Below are positions 36,421-46,080 of a DNA stretch of 64,000 nucleotides, in pieces. The stretch is from Sulfurospirillum halorespirans DSM 13726 (lineage in GTDB: Bacteria; Campylobacterota; Campylobacteria; Campylobacterales; Sulfurospirillaceae), in contig NZ_CP017111.1 in the NCBI RefSeq assembly GCF_001723605.1, positions 2,604,001 to 2,668,000 on the forward strand. Direction: 5' to 3'. Below the pieces are notes generated by a model. It was not told the origin of the DNA. It did not search any database and saw nothing but the letters and a program-made list of their open reading frames with translations. Made by a program: the position numbers and the translations under genes. The first letter of the stretch is position 1, and every line of letters starts with the position of its first letter.

Positions 36421-38049
36421 TTAGGTTCTAAATTGACTTAACCCTTTGTTTAACTCTTCGGTCAATCGGAACAGATGCTCTGACGCGCCTGCAATCTCTT
36501 CAACACTGCGTGCATTTTTCGTACTGATCTCGTTTATATTGTCCATCTGCGACACAACCGTGGCAATGCTTTCGTTGATACTTTGTGAACTTTTCATCGA
36601 GTGTTCCGTAGCTTCAACAGCCTTGTGCATGACCGTTGTTACATCCACAATAGAATGGCTCACATCTTCGGCATTGTGCGTCATCTCTTTGAAAGATTCT
36701 GAATTTTTGTTCATCTCATCGGAGCTTTGATTGATGGACTGCACGACAATATTGATCGTCGCATTGATGTCAACCAGCGCTTTTTGCGTACGTTCCGCCA
36801 AATTTCGAACCTCATCCGCAACAACGGCAAATCCTCGCCCATGTTCCCCCGCGCGTGCCGCTTCAATCGCTGCATTGAGCGCCAAAAGATTGGTTTGATC
36901 TGCAATGTCGGCGATAATCGTTAAAACGCTTTTGACTTGCTCGGTATCTTGGCTTAACGCATTGAGTTTTTGCGCCAAATTCATCTCTTTTTCGCTGTTG
37001 GTGACAATGGTATCTGCCAGCGCTAAGACGATTTTTTTTGCCTCTTCTAGCTTGGTATTTGCCATCTCGATTTCAGCCCCAACCCCTTGTGTCGCGGTAT
37101 AATTCTCTTTCACAATGGCGTGAATATGATTGGTCGTAGTGACTGCTTTTTGAATCGTTGCCACCTCTTCTTCCACTCTTTTTCCGATTTCAACTGCCGT
37201 CGTGCTCAACTGCTCAGAAACCGCTACATTTTCACTGCTCGATGTTTTTCCCATCGAAATGAGTTTTTGCAATACTTCGATAAACGAATCAAAATTGCGC
37301 GATACCGCGCCAATTTCATCGTTGGCTTGAATGTTGATACGCTTGGTCAGATCGCCATTGCCTCGTGCCAAATCTTCGGTGACATTTTGAAGCGCCAAAA
37401 TAGCCCCCAAAATAGAACGTGCCAAGATAAACCCACCACCCAAGACAAATAAAATCATAAAAAGAGTCACACCTACAATAGCGCTATCGCTTGTATTGGC
37501 AGACTCTTTTGCCTTTGTAGCCGCCTCTTTCGCCTCATTTAAAACAGATTCATACATTTTTTCAAGAGTTTGGCTCATCGTATCACCTGCCGTATCGAGT
37601 GCATCATCTAAGGCGCTAAAGTCTGATGCCGTATCTGCACCACTAAGCCCTTTATCAATGGCGCTGACCAGATCTTTTGTCACCAACTTTTCCAAAACGC
37701 CACTCTCCTGCGCAAGCTTCGATGCCAACGCCTTCTCTTCAGATGTATCACTCAGCGTTTCAATTGATGATTGCAAACGTTTCATCTCGCTAAACGTTGC
37801 TTTCATCTCACTGTGACGCTCTTTGGAGATTCCCTCTTTTTGATCAACGATAATATCCATCGCTAAAAGTGTTGCTTGTGTGACACTGTGTTGATAGCGT
37901 TGAATGTCCATTAATTGGTTATTGCGCAACTGTGCAAGGTCACTGTGTTCAATTAAACTCCCAATCGTCCTGCTTGCAAAAATATTACTCCCAATCACGA
38001 TAGCAAGAAGCACACTTGCTCCAACAATTAACTTTTTCCTGATTGTCAT
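36421..38049 (-). CDS. Methyl-accepting chemotaxis protein
   Basis: 542 residues: helix at about 5-27, a four-helix-bundle periplasmic sensor domain (~160 residues), second helix ([21 protein letters not shown]), HAMP domain ([21 protein letters not shown]) and a complete signalling hairpin ([32 protein letters not shown]). Ligand unknown. It is a single-gene unit on the minus strand. Confidence 0.93.
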   Translation of the reverse strand: MTIRKKLIVGASVLLAIVIGSNIFASRTIGSLIEHSDLAQLRNNQLMDIQRYQHSVTQATLLAMDIIVDQKEGISKERHSEMKATFSEMKRLQSSIETLSDTSEEKALASKLAQESGVLEKLVTKDLVSAIDKGLSGADTASDFSALDDALDTAGDTMSQTLEKMYESVLNEAKEAATKAKESANTSDSAIVGVTLFMILFVLGGGFILARSILGAILALQNVTEDLARGNGDLTKRINIQANDEIGAVSRNFDSFIEVLQKLISMGKTSSSENVAVSEQLSTTAVEIGKRVEEEVATIQKAVTTTNHIHAIVKENYTATQGVGAEIEMANTKLEEAKKIVLALADTIVTNSEKEMNLAQKLNALSQDTEQVKSVLTIIADIADQTNLLALNAAIEAARAGEHGRGFAVVADEVRNLAERTQKALVDINATINIVVQSINQSSDEMNKNSESFKEMTHNAEDVSHSIVDVTTVMHKAVEATEHSMKSSQSINESIATVVSQMDNINEISTKNARSVEEIAGASEHLFRLTEELNKGLSQFRT

Positions 38050-38254
38050 ACATCTTCTCCTGAGTGAAATCGTTTAAATTTTGAATGGAAGTCGAGATTT
38101 AAATAATGACCTATTATAACAATTTATTTTCGTTTTTATGAAAAGCGTTTTCATTTTGATCGTTACATGTAAACATTTAGACCACGTTTTATGCAACGCC
38201 AATATAACAATCACGTTTTATAATGTCTTTAATATTACTACTAAGGAGTCGAAA

Positions 38255-38479
38255 ATGACATCTGCAACCTTAAGCTGTTCCCAAGAGACATGCAAACAAA
38301 AACGCTACCACCTTGAACGCCTCTCCTACCAAGCCCTCTGCGCACAACTTGAAAAATGCGAAACCTGTGAAAATGGTCTCTTCAAAACCAACCTCGTCGC
38401 CACACGAACCCACCAAATCATCGCACTCTACTGGGCACAAATCCACAACACCTTCACAGGCAAAGCCATCGGGAATTAA
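38255..38479 (+). CDS. Small cysteine-containing hypothetical protein
   Basis: 74 residues from ATG 38255, preceded by CTAAGGAGTCGAAA, a strong site. Sequence contains CSQETCKQK and CEKCETCE-type spacing (KCETCENG), so it may bind a metal, and HQIIALYWAQIHNTF near the end. Family not recognised. It stands alone between a chemoreceptor and an HxlR regulator. Confidence 0.65.
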   Translation: MTSATLSCSQETCKQKRYHLERLSYQALCAQLEKCETCENGLFKTNLVATRTHQIIALYWAQIHNTFTGKAIGN

Positions 38480-38619
38480 GGAAGGTTTCCCTTTTTCCCC
38501 ACGTGCATTTTTGCTACAATATAACTCAAACAATCATAGAAAATTTTATAATCCTAGCTTTACATGTAAAGCTATTGATACACTAAAAAACAGTAGTGGA
38601 CGAAAGGAGAATAGTAAAC

Positions 38620-38970
38620 GTGAATACTAAAGATAGCACGTGTGTTCCAGAAGGAATCAACATCAAAGATACAGGTTTTGGATATACGTTATCTTTAATT
38701 AGTGGTAAATACAAAATGATCATCATGTATTATTTATCGGAGCATAAAATCATGCGCCACAATGCACTCAAGCGTAGCATTGGAACGATTTCATTTAAAA
38801 CGCTTAGTATGATGCTAAAAGACTTGGAAGAAAATGGACTTATTTTACGTAAAGAATATCCTCAAATTCCACCTAAAGTTGAATATTCGTTAACGCCAAG
38901 AGGACTTTCATTAATTCCAATATTAGACGCAATGTGTCAATGGGGAAATGCCAATAAAGAACCTAACTAG
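38620..38970 (+). CDS. HxlR-family transcriptional regulator
   Basis: Start chosen at GTG 38620, ten bases after AAAGGAG; about 116 residues. Typical HxlR winged-helix: GYTLSLISGKYKMIIMYYLSEHK, ALKRSIGTISFKTLSMMLKDLEENGLI, then the wing PPKVEYSLTPRG. HxlR proteins often sense electrophiles and control flavin reductases. The convergent neighbour is such a reductase, a plausible target. Confidence 0.85.
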   Translation: MNTKDSTCVPEGINIKDTGFGYTLSLISGKYKMIIMYYLSEHKIMRHNALKRSIGTISFKTLSMMLKDLEENGLILRKEYPQIPPKVEYSLTPRGLSLIPILDAMCQWGNANKEPN

Positions 38971-39041
38971 AAAATAAACTATGTTTTTGAAAGAGAGAAA
39001 GGGATTCTCCCTCTTTAGAGTTCTTACAAAACTCTTGACAC

Positions 39042-39096
39042 GCTTTTAAAGCAAAGCTTTAAAAACTACGTTAACACTAGGTTTTCTTCGGCAGAA
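39042..39096 (+). repeat. Structured intergenic repeat, copy C (shorter, diverged)
   Basis: Hairpin 1 arms GCTTTTAAAGC/GCTTTAAAAAC (10 of 11 pairs) with loop AAA; junction CTACGTTA; hairpin 2 AAC, loop ACTAG, GTT; end box GGCAGAA. Hairpin 3 is missing in the usual form; GGTTTTC/GAAAGCC pair instead around the end box. It lies between convergent genes. Confidence 0.65.
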
Positions 39097-39120
39097 AGCC
39101 CACGCACTTTTGGTGCTTTT

Positions 39121-39155
39121 ACTTCTTGCAAAACCAGTTTTGCAAGAAGTCTTTT
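39121..39155. terminator. Bidirectional terminator between HxlR and reductase genes
   Basis: A perfect 13-bp stem ACTTCTTGCAAAA/TTTTGCAAGAAGT with loop CCAG and flanking T or A runs on each side, between convergent genes. Confidence 0.85.
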
Positions 39156-39174
39156 CAATTAAAAAAGGTAAAGC

Positions 39175-39705
39175 TCAAATCGTGTTTAAAAATGCAATAT
39201 ATTCTTGCGCATTTTTTTCGACTACTGCTGCGGGTGTCTCATCTTCTGCCCCATAAAAAGCAAAAAATGATTTATAATCTGCATTAATATAAAAAAATGT
39301 AACTTCAAAAGGCGATAGCAACTGTTTTAGCGTTATGTGATATTTACCGTTATCCGTATAATCGTCTTCTTTGATTCCAGCAGTAACTGCCAAAGCCACT
39401 TTTTTATTTTTTAATTTATCGCCACTTTTTCCATAGGCCCATCCATAGGTCAATACATCATCCAACCATTTTTTTAACAATGGCGGGCAATTAAACCAAT
39501 ACAATGGAAATTGGAAAACAAGATTTTCATGAGACTCGACTAATGTTTGCTCCTTCGCAACATCAATAGTGCCATCTGGATAAACCAAATGTAAATTATG
39601 AATGGTAAAACGTTCTGGATATTTTTCCAACTCTTCAACCCAACGTTTATTGATGACAGACTTTTCAATATCTGGATGTGTGAGTATCACCAGTGTCTTT
39701 TTCAT
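39175..39705 (-). CDS. Flavodoxin-fold NAD(P)H oxidoreductase
   Basis: 176 residues of the NQO1/KefF-like family: N-terminal LVILTHPDIEKSVINKRW, substrate-side loop VFQFPLYWFNCPPLLKKWLDDVLTYGWAYG and VALAVTAGIKEDDYT. It uses FMN/FAD to reduce quinones or similar electrophiles with NAD(P)H. The convergent HxlR gene may regulate it. Confidence 0.85.
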   Translation of the reverse strand: MKKTLVILTHPDIEKSVINKRWVEELEKYPERFTIHNLHLVYPDGTIDVAKEQTLVESHENLVFQFPLYWFNCPPLLKKWLDDVLTYGWAYGKSGDKLKNKKVALAVTAGIKEDDYTDNGKYHITLKQLLSPFEVTFFYINADYKSFFAFYGAEDETPAAVVEKNAQEYIAFLNTI

Positions 39706-39842
39706 ATATATCCTCCTATTTTTTTATAAAACTTACATTTCGGAGTATATGAAAATTGCTATTTTTAATCAAGTATTATCATTTATGTATCATACTTACC
39801 TAAAAGATAGTGTAACTATGAAAAAGTCTCATTGGCTTAGTT

Positions 39843-41138
39843 TTAGCCATTTTCCTGCTTCTCCGCCCCGCTTCGGATGATATCTGCGCCGTATTTATCG
39901 CGTAGTTTGGTGAGCTTTTCAGATAAGCGTTTTGACTTTTCATCCGCCTGTGCATACAAAAGCGAAAAGGTTTTGGTTTGTGTGGGCGTGATGAAGTTTG
40001 AAAGCGCAAGCCCTAGATGAAGCACGCCATAATGCGGATGGGTGTCGAGCGATGAGAGCATCTGCACAACCCATTCGCGGTACATTCCCTCACTAAACGA
40101 GCGATCAAGCGTTTGAGAGCTTTTCGATGAAATGCCATTTTCATAGCGCAAATACAAATAATAGGTCGTTGGATGCAGATCAAGTTTAGCAATCGTATAG
40201 GAGAGATGACGCGAGAGGATGATCGCACGGCGCAACACCTCTTCTCGGTTATGAATCACATGAAAATTGCGCGAAATGCCGATGGAGCGACGATCTCTCT
40301 TGGTCACGACAGGTTCGTTATCGACTCCGCTAATGCGCGCAATAAGATCTTTGCCGATGGTTCCCCATGTTAAGACGAGTTTAGCGTGCTCCAACACCTC
40401 GCCCAAGGTTGCGATGCCGTAACTTTCAAACTTCTTTTGAAGCACACGCCCGATGCCAGGAAACGTGGCAATGGGCATCAAAGAGACAAACGAAGCGATC
40501 TCGTTTTTAGGAACCAACGTCAAACCGTAGGGTTTTCTAAAATCCGTCGCAAGCTTTGCGATCCACTTAGAACTCGACGCGCCAATCGAGATGGGCAGAT
40601 TAAATTTCTCTAAAATCTCTTGCTGCAACGATGCCATAAAGGCGTGTGTCTCCTCCTCTTTGACCCAACCTTTGAGATCACCCCAAAACTCATCGATGCT
40701 GTACTGCTCCAAAATGGGAATTTTTGTCTCTAAAAAAGCGCGAAGCTTCGTGGAGAGCAGTTGGTAAAAGAGATGATCGCTGGGGATGATGAGGAGCTTC
40801 GGGCACATGGCAAGGGCGTCATGAAGCGATGTGCCTGTTTTGATACCGTATTTTTTCGCCTCGTAACTTTTGGCAATCACGATACCATGCACCCTGCCTT
40901 TTTCATCCAAAAACTCGCTTTTCCATGCGTTTTTATCAAATCCATTGAACGCTTTTTTGTGCTGCATCAGCCCATTAAAACCGCCCACCGATTCGGTCAT
41001 GACGCTTTCGCTGTCTTGCGTGCTGAAGATTTTGGTATCGCCGCTTTTGCACACCACGACGGGTTTTCCCTTTAGTTCTGGCGTTCTCGTGCGCTCAGCA
41101 GAGACAAAAAAACAGTCCAAATCCAGATGAATAATCAC
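39843..41138 (-). CDS. Y-family DNA polymerase (DinB/UmuC type)
   Basis: 431 residues, GTG start at 41138 after AAAAGGG that abuts a palindrome repeat. Catalytic carboxylates are in LDLDCFFVSAE (D6/D8 region) and YSIDEFWGDL (D, E at about 146-147), where the family usually has SIDEAYLD. An insertion of about 40 residues (FSTQDSESVMTESVGGFNG...) separates the first motifs, longer than in DinB of E. coli. Helix-hairpin-helix LMPIATFPGIGRVLQKK is present. It should be a translesion polymerase; no UmuD-like partner is adjacent. Confidence 0.85.
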   Translation of the reverse strand: MIIHLDLDCFFVSAERTRTPELKGKPVVVCKSGDTKIFSTQDSESVMTESVGGFNGLMQHKKAFNGFDKNAWKSEFLDEKGRVHGIVIAKSYEAKKYGIKTGTSLHDALAMCPKLLIIPSDHLFYQLLSTKLRAFLETKIPILEQYSIDEFWGDLKGWVKEEETHAFMASLQQEILEKFNLPISIGASSSKWIAKLATDFRKPYGLTLVPKNEIASFVSLMPIATFPGIGRVLQKKFESYGIATLGEVLEHAKLVLTWGTIGKDLIARISGVDNEPVVTKRDRRSIGISRNFHVIHNREEVLRRAIILSRHLSYTIAKLDLHPTTYYLYLRYENGISSKSSQTLDRSFSEGMYREWVVQMLSSLDTHPHYGVLHLGLALSNFITPTQTKTFSLLYAQADEKSKRLSEKLTKLRDKYGADIIRSGAEKQENG

Positions 41139-41160
41139 ACAAAACCCTTTTACATGTAAA

Positions 41161-41469
41161 GATAAAAAGAGTATAGCGCCATTTCAAAAAAAGGGTTCAA
41201 AGTATTGCATTATGAAATTATTTTGCCATTGTTTTTCTATTTACTTTAGGTTAACACCGCGTTTAATCTATTCGCCTATACTTTCTTTACCAAGACAATT
41301 ACCTCCTTTTTGTGTATCACTCAATCACTTTAAAAGATGCACTCAGATTGCCCGGTCTGAGTGCAATTCTTTGCCCTTCCCCCTTTTTTTCAACGCTTCA
41401 ACCTTTGTAATCAAAAAAAGTCTTACTTTTAAGTAGAATACGATACTTTAAATCAACGAAACGGCACTT
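41161..41469. other. Intergenic region with one hairpin
   Basis: About 310 bases between divergent genes without a convincing gene. It contains the hairpin GCACTCAGA/TCTGAGTGC (41339-41364, loop TTGCCCGG), possibly the end of a small RNA, and presumably the promoter for the DedA gene. Confidence 0.4.
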
Positions 41470-42042
41470 ATGGAAGAATTTTTACTATCAAGCATGCGAG
41501 AGTATGGGTACATCATCCTTTTTTTCTGGAGTATTTTAGAGGGCGAAAGCGGTTTGGTGATGGCAGGACTTTTAAGCCACACAGGCGATATGAACCTCTT
41601 TTTAGCGATTTTTATTGCAGGATTGGGTGGTTTTGCGGGCGATCAGCTCTATTTTTACATCGGACGGTTTAACAAAAGTTATGTGCATCGCACACTTAAA
41701 CAGCAACGACGCAAATTTGCCTTAGCGCATCTGTTGCTGAAAAAACATGGCTGGCCCATCATTTTTGTGCAGCGTTACCTCTACGGACTTCGCACCATCA
41801 TTCCCATCGCCATCGGACTTACAGGCTATAGCGCTCAAAAATATGCCTTCATTAACCTTATCGCAGCGTGGTGTTGGGCAGCGTTGATCATCCTTCCTGT
41901 GTGGTTTTTTGGCGATGTCATTTTGGGTGCCATTACGTGGGCGAAAACGCACTGGTACTTTGCACTTCCTTTTGTTTTTATCGTTGTTGGAATACTTTTT
42001 TTCTACTTTAAAAACATCTCACACAAAACGCTTCGGGCTTAA
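41470..42042 (+). CDS. DedA-family membrane protein
   Basis: 190 residues with four to five hydrophobic segments and DedA features: EGESGLVMAGLLSHTGDMN, GGFAGDQLYFYIGR and the FVQRYLYGLRTIIPIAIG re-entrant region. DedA proteins act as lipid-carrier or phospholipid flippases driven by the proton gradient. Its 3' end overlaps the convergent zinc-ribbon gene by four bases. Confidence 0.88.
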   Translation: MEEFLLSSMREYGYIILFFWSILEGESGLVMAGLLSHTGDMNLFLAIFIAGLGGFAGDQLYFYIGRFNKSYVHRTLKQQRRKFALAHLLLKKHGWPIIFVQRYLYGLRTIIPIAIGLTGYSAQKYAFINLIAAWCWAALIILPVWFFGDVILGAITWAKTHWYFALPFVFIVVGILFFYFKNISHKTLRA

Positions 42043-42389
42043 ACCACTTTTTTCAAAAAGGCACTTCCACATTTTGGGCAGTTGCCATCCCACTCAAGCA
42101 GATGCGCACTATGGCACTTGTGACAGGAAGGTTTTTGCAACATTTTGGGCAAAAGAGCAGAGGCGTTGTGTTTACGTCCTTTTGAGACAAAATGCTTTAC
42201 ATGTAACCATAACACTTTAACCGTTTGAAAAAAAAGGCGTTTGGGGTGAGGCTTCTCTTGGAGATGACGACAGTCAAGACAGACCATCCATTTTTTTTGT
42301 AGTCGCATGTGACGGGATATTCGAGCCAGAGAGATGTGTTCTGTTTCATAACTGCAAAGCGGGCATAAGAGATAATATTTTGCTTCCAT
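42039..42389 (-). CDS. Double zinc-ribbon protein
   Basis: Start chosen at ATG 42389 after GAAGGAGAC; 116 residues. Two ribbons are visible: CPLC...CLDC in the N-terminal half and CHKC...CPKC at the C-terminus, each with paired CxxC. No catalytic domain. Family unknown; perhaps a nucleic-acid or protein adaptor. A palindrome copy is read in frame as LHVK. Confidence 0.65.
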   Translation of the reverse strand: MEAKYYLLCPLCSYETEHISLARISRHMRLQKKWMVCLDCRHLQEKPHPKRLFFQTVKVLWLHVKHFVSKGRKHNASALLPKMLQKPSCHKCHSAHLLEWDGNCPKCGSAFLKKVV

Positions 42390-42528
42390 AAAGTCTCCTT
42401 CACAAGCCATCCCTGCTTCTACTAAGAAGTGTAGCACAAAAAGGTTAAAGGATTTTAAATTTTCAAAGAGGGCATTGACTCAAGATGAGGCACCCATATA
42501 AGGTACCTCATCTCTTTACATGTAACGC

Positions 42529-44535
42529 TTAAAACGTGTAGCGAAGGTTCGCATAGAGGTAACGACCTGGCTCATTGATCAGCATAACCGTATCATCCGA
42601 ACCAGAATAGCTCAGAAGCGTCAGATCTTTATAGGTATTGGATGTGGCATAGGTTTTATCGAAGAGATTGTCAACGCCTAGGGTGACATCAAAGTGTTTG
42701 GTCACTTTGTAGTTGTATTTGACATTAAAGACAGCGTAACCGCTTAGGGCTTGCTCGCCGTTTTCGCTATCAACATCGCTCCAACGTTTCGCCGCTACCA
42801 TCTCTGTTTTTAAAGCATGATCCCCCGTATGATAGGTCACAGACGTAACCGCGCGAAGCGGTACAATATCGGCTAAATCTTTGTCACTTTGTCCCGCCAA
42901 AGGCTCATCTTTTTGACCTTTGAGGTAACTCATTCCATAATTAAGCGTTAACGTATCGCTTATATCATAGTACGCATCAAGTTCTGCACCGTAAATGGTC
43001 GCATCAATATTGACATATTTTTTCGCATCTGCATTATAGTAGATGTAATCCTCCAAAGAGGAGTAGAACACTTTTCCTTTCACGCCAAAACCATCATAAT
43101 GCGTTTTAAACCCAAGATCCGCTTCATAGTTTGTGACTTGATCTAAAATAGCGGTTGAATTTGCAGGATGGTACAGCTCTCTCGCATCTGGCACACGAGA
43201 CGCTTTACCAAGTCCGATGAAATAATCCACATTATCGGTCGCTTTGTAGGTCAAAATGGCATTGGCAGAGAGCGCATCATAGTCGTTTTCATAGCGTTGA
43301 ACCAGCGATTGCCCTGCACGATGTGCTTTGATGGTCGTGTCATCGTAACGCGTACCCATCTGAATATTGAAACGGTCAATATTTTTCTCATAATGGGCAA
43401 AAAAGGCTTTATTGGTTGTATCAACATCGGGAATAGTGTTGGAAAGTGTTGGCGTTGTACTAGCTCCTGTTGCAACAGTGGTCATGTAACTTTCGCCATC
43501 CCAATTTCGCTTACTTACATCAATACCGTATGTAAGTTCACCGCCACCTAAATTGACAACATTTTTAAGTTTTGCACCTTCCATCTCCGTGTCCATTTTA
43601 GCCGTCATGTACATCATCGCACCCGCAACTCGGTTTTTTGTAGACATTGGATGTTCAACTTTGGATTTGTACGTTTCAAGACTCAGCTCTTTAGAGTAAG
43701 TGCCTAAATCATAAAAACTATAGCCCAATGTATAAATATCGCTATCATCACGATCTGCATCCATCGTACGCGAAGGATAGAGCACATTATCGCTACGATT
43801 GAGTGTGTAGCCTAGGCGAATCTCTTGATTCTCAACAGGATTGATAAAGATTTTGCCCATAAAAGTTTTTTTCTCATACGCCTCTAGATCACTTTTGCTG
43901 TAACGGTTCCCAGCAACACCCATGCCCTGCGCAATTGCATTGTTGATCTGGTCGGAGAAATTATCGCCATTGCCATCTTTGTACTGATCACTCTCTTCGG
44001 TAGAAGCGCTAAAAAGGGCGCGAATGTACTCGTTGCCACCGCTTGCACTCGCACTGGCTTTTTTATAGCCATAACTGCCAATGCCTAGATTGACTTCGCC
44101 ACTGGGCTCTTTGGAAGGTGTTTTGGTCTCAGCCACCACTAAACCGCTCAATGTTCCAAAATGTTCAACATCGTAAGGACCTTCAACGATTTTCACGTTT
44201 TCAATGTTATCGGCGTTGATGTGCGTAATGGCAGGATCCATCCTGTTCGGACAACCACCATACACTTTAGATTCATCGATTAAGATGTTGATATTATCTC
44301 TTTTTTGCCCACGCAAAATAATATCATTGGCAATGCCACTGCCTCGAATCAATGTAATCGATGAACTTTGACGCGAAAGCGCTTCTGCAAGATCGGCCGA
44401 TTTTAACTCTTCACCGCTAATGTCTTTCACCTCTTTTGAGAAGGTTTCACCTTCAACGGTAATGGTTTCTAAAATACCCGTTTCTGCCATTAAAAACGTC
44501 GATACGACCAACGAAATACCCAAAGCTCTTTTCAT
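42529..44535 (-). CDS. OprC/NosA-like TonB-dependent copper receptor
   Basis: 668 residues with signal peptide, plug domain and a beta-barrel ending YLYANLRYTF. In the plug, NILIDESKVYGGCPNRMDP carries C95 and M99, matching the CxxxM copper site of OprC (C143xxxM147 as I recall) and the NosA family's CPNRMDP signature. It would import copper across the outer membrane. tonB-exbD-exbB lie just upstream on the same strand. 11-bp phased repeats and a TATACT -10 element precede it, so it has its own regulated promoter. Confidence 0.82.
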   Translation of the reverse strand: MKRALGISLVVSTFLMAETGILETITVEGETFSKEVKDISGEELKSADLAEALSRQSSSITLIRGSGIANDIILRGQKRDNINILIDESKVYGGCPNRMDPAITHINADNIENVKIVEGPYDVEHFGTLSGLVVAETKTPSKEPSGEVNLGIGSYGYKKASASASGGNEYIRALFSASTEESDQYKDGNGDNFSDQINNAIAQGMGVAGNRYSKSDLEAYEKKTFMGKIFINPVENQEIRLGYTLNRSDNVLYPSRTMDADRDDSDIYTLGYSFYDLGTYSKELSLETYKSKVEHPMSTKNRVAGAMMYMTAKMDTEMEGAKLKNVVNLGGGELTYGIDVSKRNWDGESYMTTVATGASTTPTLSNTIPDVDTTNKAFFAHYEKNIDRFNIQMGTRYDDTTIKAHRAGQSLVQRYENDYDALSANAILTYKATDNVDYFIGLGKASRVPDARELYHPANSTAILDQVTNYEADLGFKTHYDGFGVKGKVFYSSLEDYIYYNADAKKYVNIDATIYGAELDAYYDISDTLTLNYGMSYLKGQKDEPLAGQSDKDLADIVPLRAVTSVTYHTGDHALKTEMVAAKRWSDVDSENGEQALSGYAVFNVKYNYKVTKHFDVTLGVDNLFDKTYATSNTYKDLTLLSYSGSDDTVMLINEPGRYLYANLRYTF

Positions 44536-44564
44536 ATTACCTCCCGTGATTTTACGAATTTTGG

Positions 44565-44624
44565 AGTATAAAAAGTCTTTGTTAAATCACTGTTAAATTA
44601 GTGTCAAATTTGTGTTAAAAATTA
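44565..44624 (-). promoter_or_regulatory. Phased 11-bp repeats and -10 element before copper receptor
   Basis: Four consecutive units on the plus strand: GTTAAATCACT, GTTAAATTAGT, GTCAAATTTGT, GTTAAAAATTA (44581-44624), spaced exactly 11 bases. On the transcribed strand they lead ten bases later to TATACT (44570 to 44565). This is the usual site for an OmpR/PhoB-type activator. Two near-identical units precede exbB. Confidence 0.75.
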
Positions 44625-45263
44625 TTTTAGGCGGTAAACAATTGGCACTTTAATCGTCACATTTTCCAAAGGAATCGGAAAATAACCTTTGGCTTTGTGC
44701 ACACTCTCGATGGCAGCGCTGCTTAAAAGCTGACTTTGAGAGGTAGCTTCCACTTCTTCGACTTCGCCCGTGGGTTTGATGGTAAAACTCACTTCCACCA
44801 CACCTTCAATGGAGCGTCTTCGCGCAAGTTCGGGGTAGGATTTGGCACGTTGAAGCGCTTGGGCAATTTCATTTTTATGCAGGTCTAAATACGTTGGTGT
44901 CTCTATGGAAGATGCGCTTATTTGCGGTGTTGTAGGTGGAAGCGGTGAGGCGTCCGCTACAGGCGATGAGGCGTTATTTTCGAGAACCGTGCTTGCCATG
45001 TGATGTGAAACGGGCTTTATGGGTTTCTCTTTTTGAGGAAGTTTTTTTAAAGATGCTGATTCGTGCGGTGGCAGTGTCTCTTCTTGCGGACTTACCTCGT
45101 GTTTTGGTGCTTCACTTTGTGATATGACCGTACTGATTCGCAAGGAAACAGGCGCACTTTGAGCGAAAGTTTTTGGCTTTTCAAACGTAAATATCGTTAA
45201 GAACAGAAGCAATGCAAGATGCAAACCCAAAGAGAGCAGTAAGGCAAAACTCAGGCGTCTCAT
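44622..45263 (-). CDS. tonB: TonB protein
   Basis: 213 residues: N-terminal membrane helix (SFALLLSLGLHLALLLFLTIF), a Pro/Ser/Lys-rich spacer, and a C-terminal TonB domain (YPELARRRSIEGVVEVSFTIKPTGEVEEV, ending VPIVYRLK). It spans the periplasm to energise the receptor encoded next. It overlaps exbD by four bases. The spacer is shorter than in E. coli TonB. Confidence 0.9.
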   Translation of the reverse strand: MRRLSFALLLSLGLHLALLLFLTIFTFEKPKTFAQSAPVSLRISTVISQSEAPKHEVSPQEETLPPHESASLKKLPQKEKPIKPVSHHMASTVLENNASSPVADASPLPPTTPQISASSIETPTYLDLHKNEIAQALQRAKSYPELARRRSIEGVVEVSFTIKPTGEVEEVEATSQSQLLSSAAIESVHKAKGYFPIPLENVTIKVPIVYRLK

Positions 45264-45628
45264 TTTTCAATTACAATATCAATCGATTTAAAATGATGCG
45301 CATTGAGCATATCCAAAAGAGCTACAAAAAACTCAAACGGAGCTTGTTTAGCACAGTTGATCGAAAAGCGTGTTTCGCTGGCGAGCGTTTCAAGATGGCT
45401 TTGGAGTGCTTCATGAGAAATAGGAGATTTTTCTAAAAAGAGCGCACCCTGCTCATCGATGCTTAAAACCACACTGGAAGGCTCTAGCGTCTGGGTTGAA
45501 GCCGATTTTGGCACATCGATGGGCAAAATCCCTTTGGCGATAAACGTCGATGTCATCAGCACAATTGTCAATAAAACGAGCAAAATATCGACAAAAGGAA
45601 TGACGTTGATGCTATCAAATTTCTTCAT
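45260..45628 (-). CDS. exbD: ExbD-type proton channel subunit
   Basis: 122 residues: one membrane helix with the essential aspartate in VIPFVDILLVLLTIVLM, then a small periplasmic domain with IDVPKS. It forms the motor with ExbB and TonB. It overlaps both neighbours, indicating tight coupling. Confidence 0.92.
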   Translation of the reverse strand: MKKFDSINVIPFVDILLVLLTIVLMTSTFIAKGILPIDVPKSASTQTLEPSSVVLSIDEQGALFLEKSPISHEALQSHLETLASETRFSINCAKQAPFEFFVALLDMLNAHHFKSIDIVIEK

Positions 45629-46031
45629 CGAACACTGCTAAAAATCGCTCAGAGTAACGCACTAAAATGTTATTAAACACCATCGATAAAATGGCGACAA
45701 CAAGCCCAACCGCCGTCGTTTTAAGCGCTAAAGCAAGAGAGCTCATAATTTTGGAAGTCTCAATGCTCTGTTCTGACATATTCGTAAAAGTGAGCATAAT
45801 CGCAAGAACCGTGCCTAAAAGCCCGATGTAAGGCGCATTGGAGGTAATGGTGGCGATGGTGGTGAGGTGATTGCTCAGCGCAATTTCAAGTGATTTTTTA
45901 GTTTTATACGACGTTACATTCAAGGCTTTATAGAAAACAATACGCTCGACAAAAAGCCCACACGAGATGATACTCATCGCAAAAAGCAGTCCCATAACGC
46001 CATAATCAATCGCAAATTTAAGATACTCCAC
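45615..46031 (-). CDS. exbB: ExbB-type proton channel subunit
   Basis: 138 residues with three membrane helices and the core TSNAPYIGLLGTVLAIMLTF and ALALKTTAVGLVVAILSMV, the short ExbB form common in this phylum. Start is GTG at 46031 after GAGGAGC. First gene of exbB-exbD-tonB; phased 11-bp repeats lie upstream. Confidence 0.92.
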   Translation of the reverse strand: MEYLKFAIDYGVMGLLFAMSIISCGLFVERIVFYKALNVTSYKTKKSLEIALSNHLTTIATITSNAPYIGLLGTVLAIMLTFTNMSEQSIETSKIMSSLALALKTTAVGLVVAILSMVFNNILVRYSERFLAVFDEEI

Positions 46032-46039
46032 ACGTGCTC

Positions 46040-46066
46040 CTCACCCCTATTTTCCTAAGGGGTGAG
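46040..46066 (-). terminator. Hairpin between selD and exbB
   Basis: CTCACCCC pairs with GGGGTGAG over an 11-base loop, ten bases ahead of the exbB start. It lies inside the exbB leader if transcription starts at the phased repeats, so it could be a selD terminator, an attenuator, or both; the exbB ribosome site directly follows the stem. Confidence 0.55.
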
Positions 46067-46080
46067 TTTATAAAGCAAGT

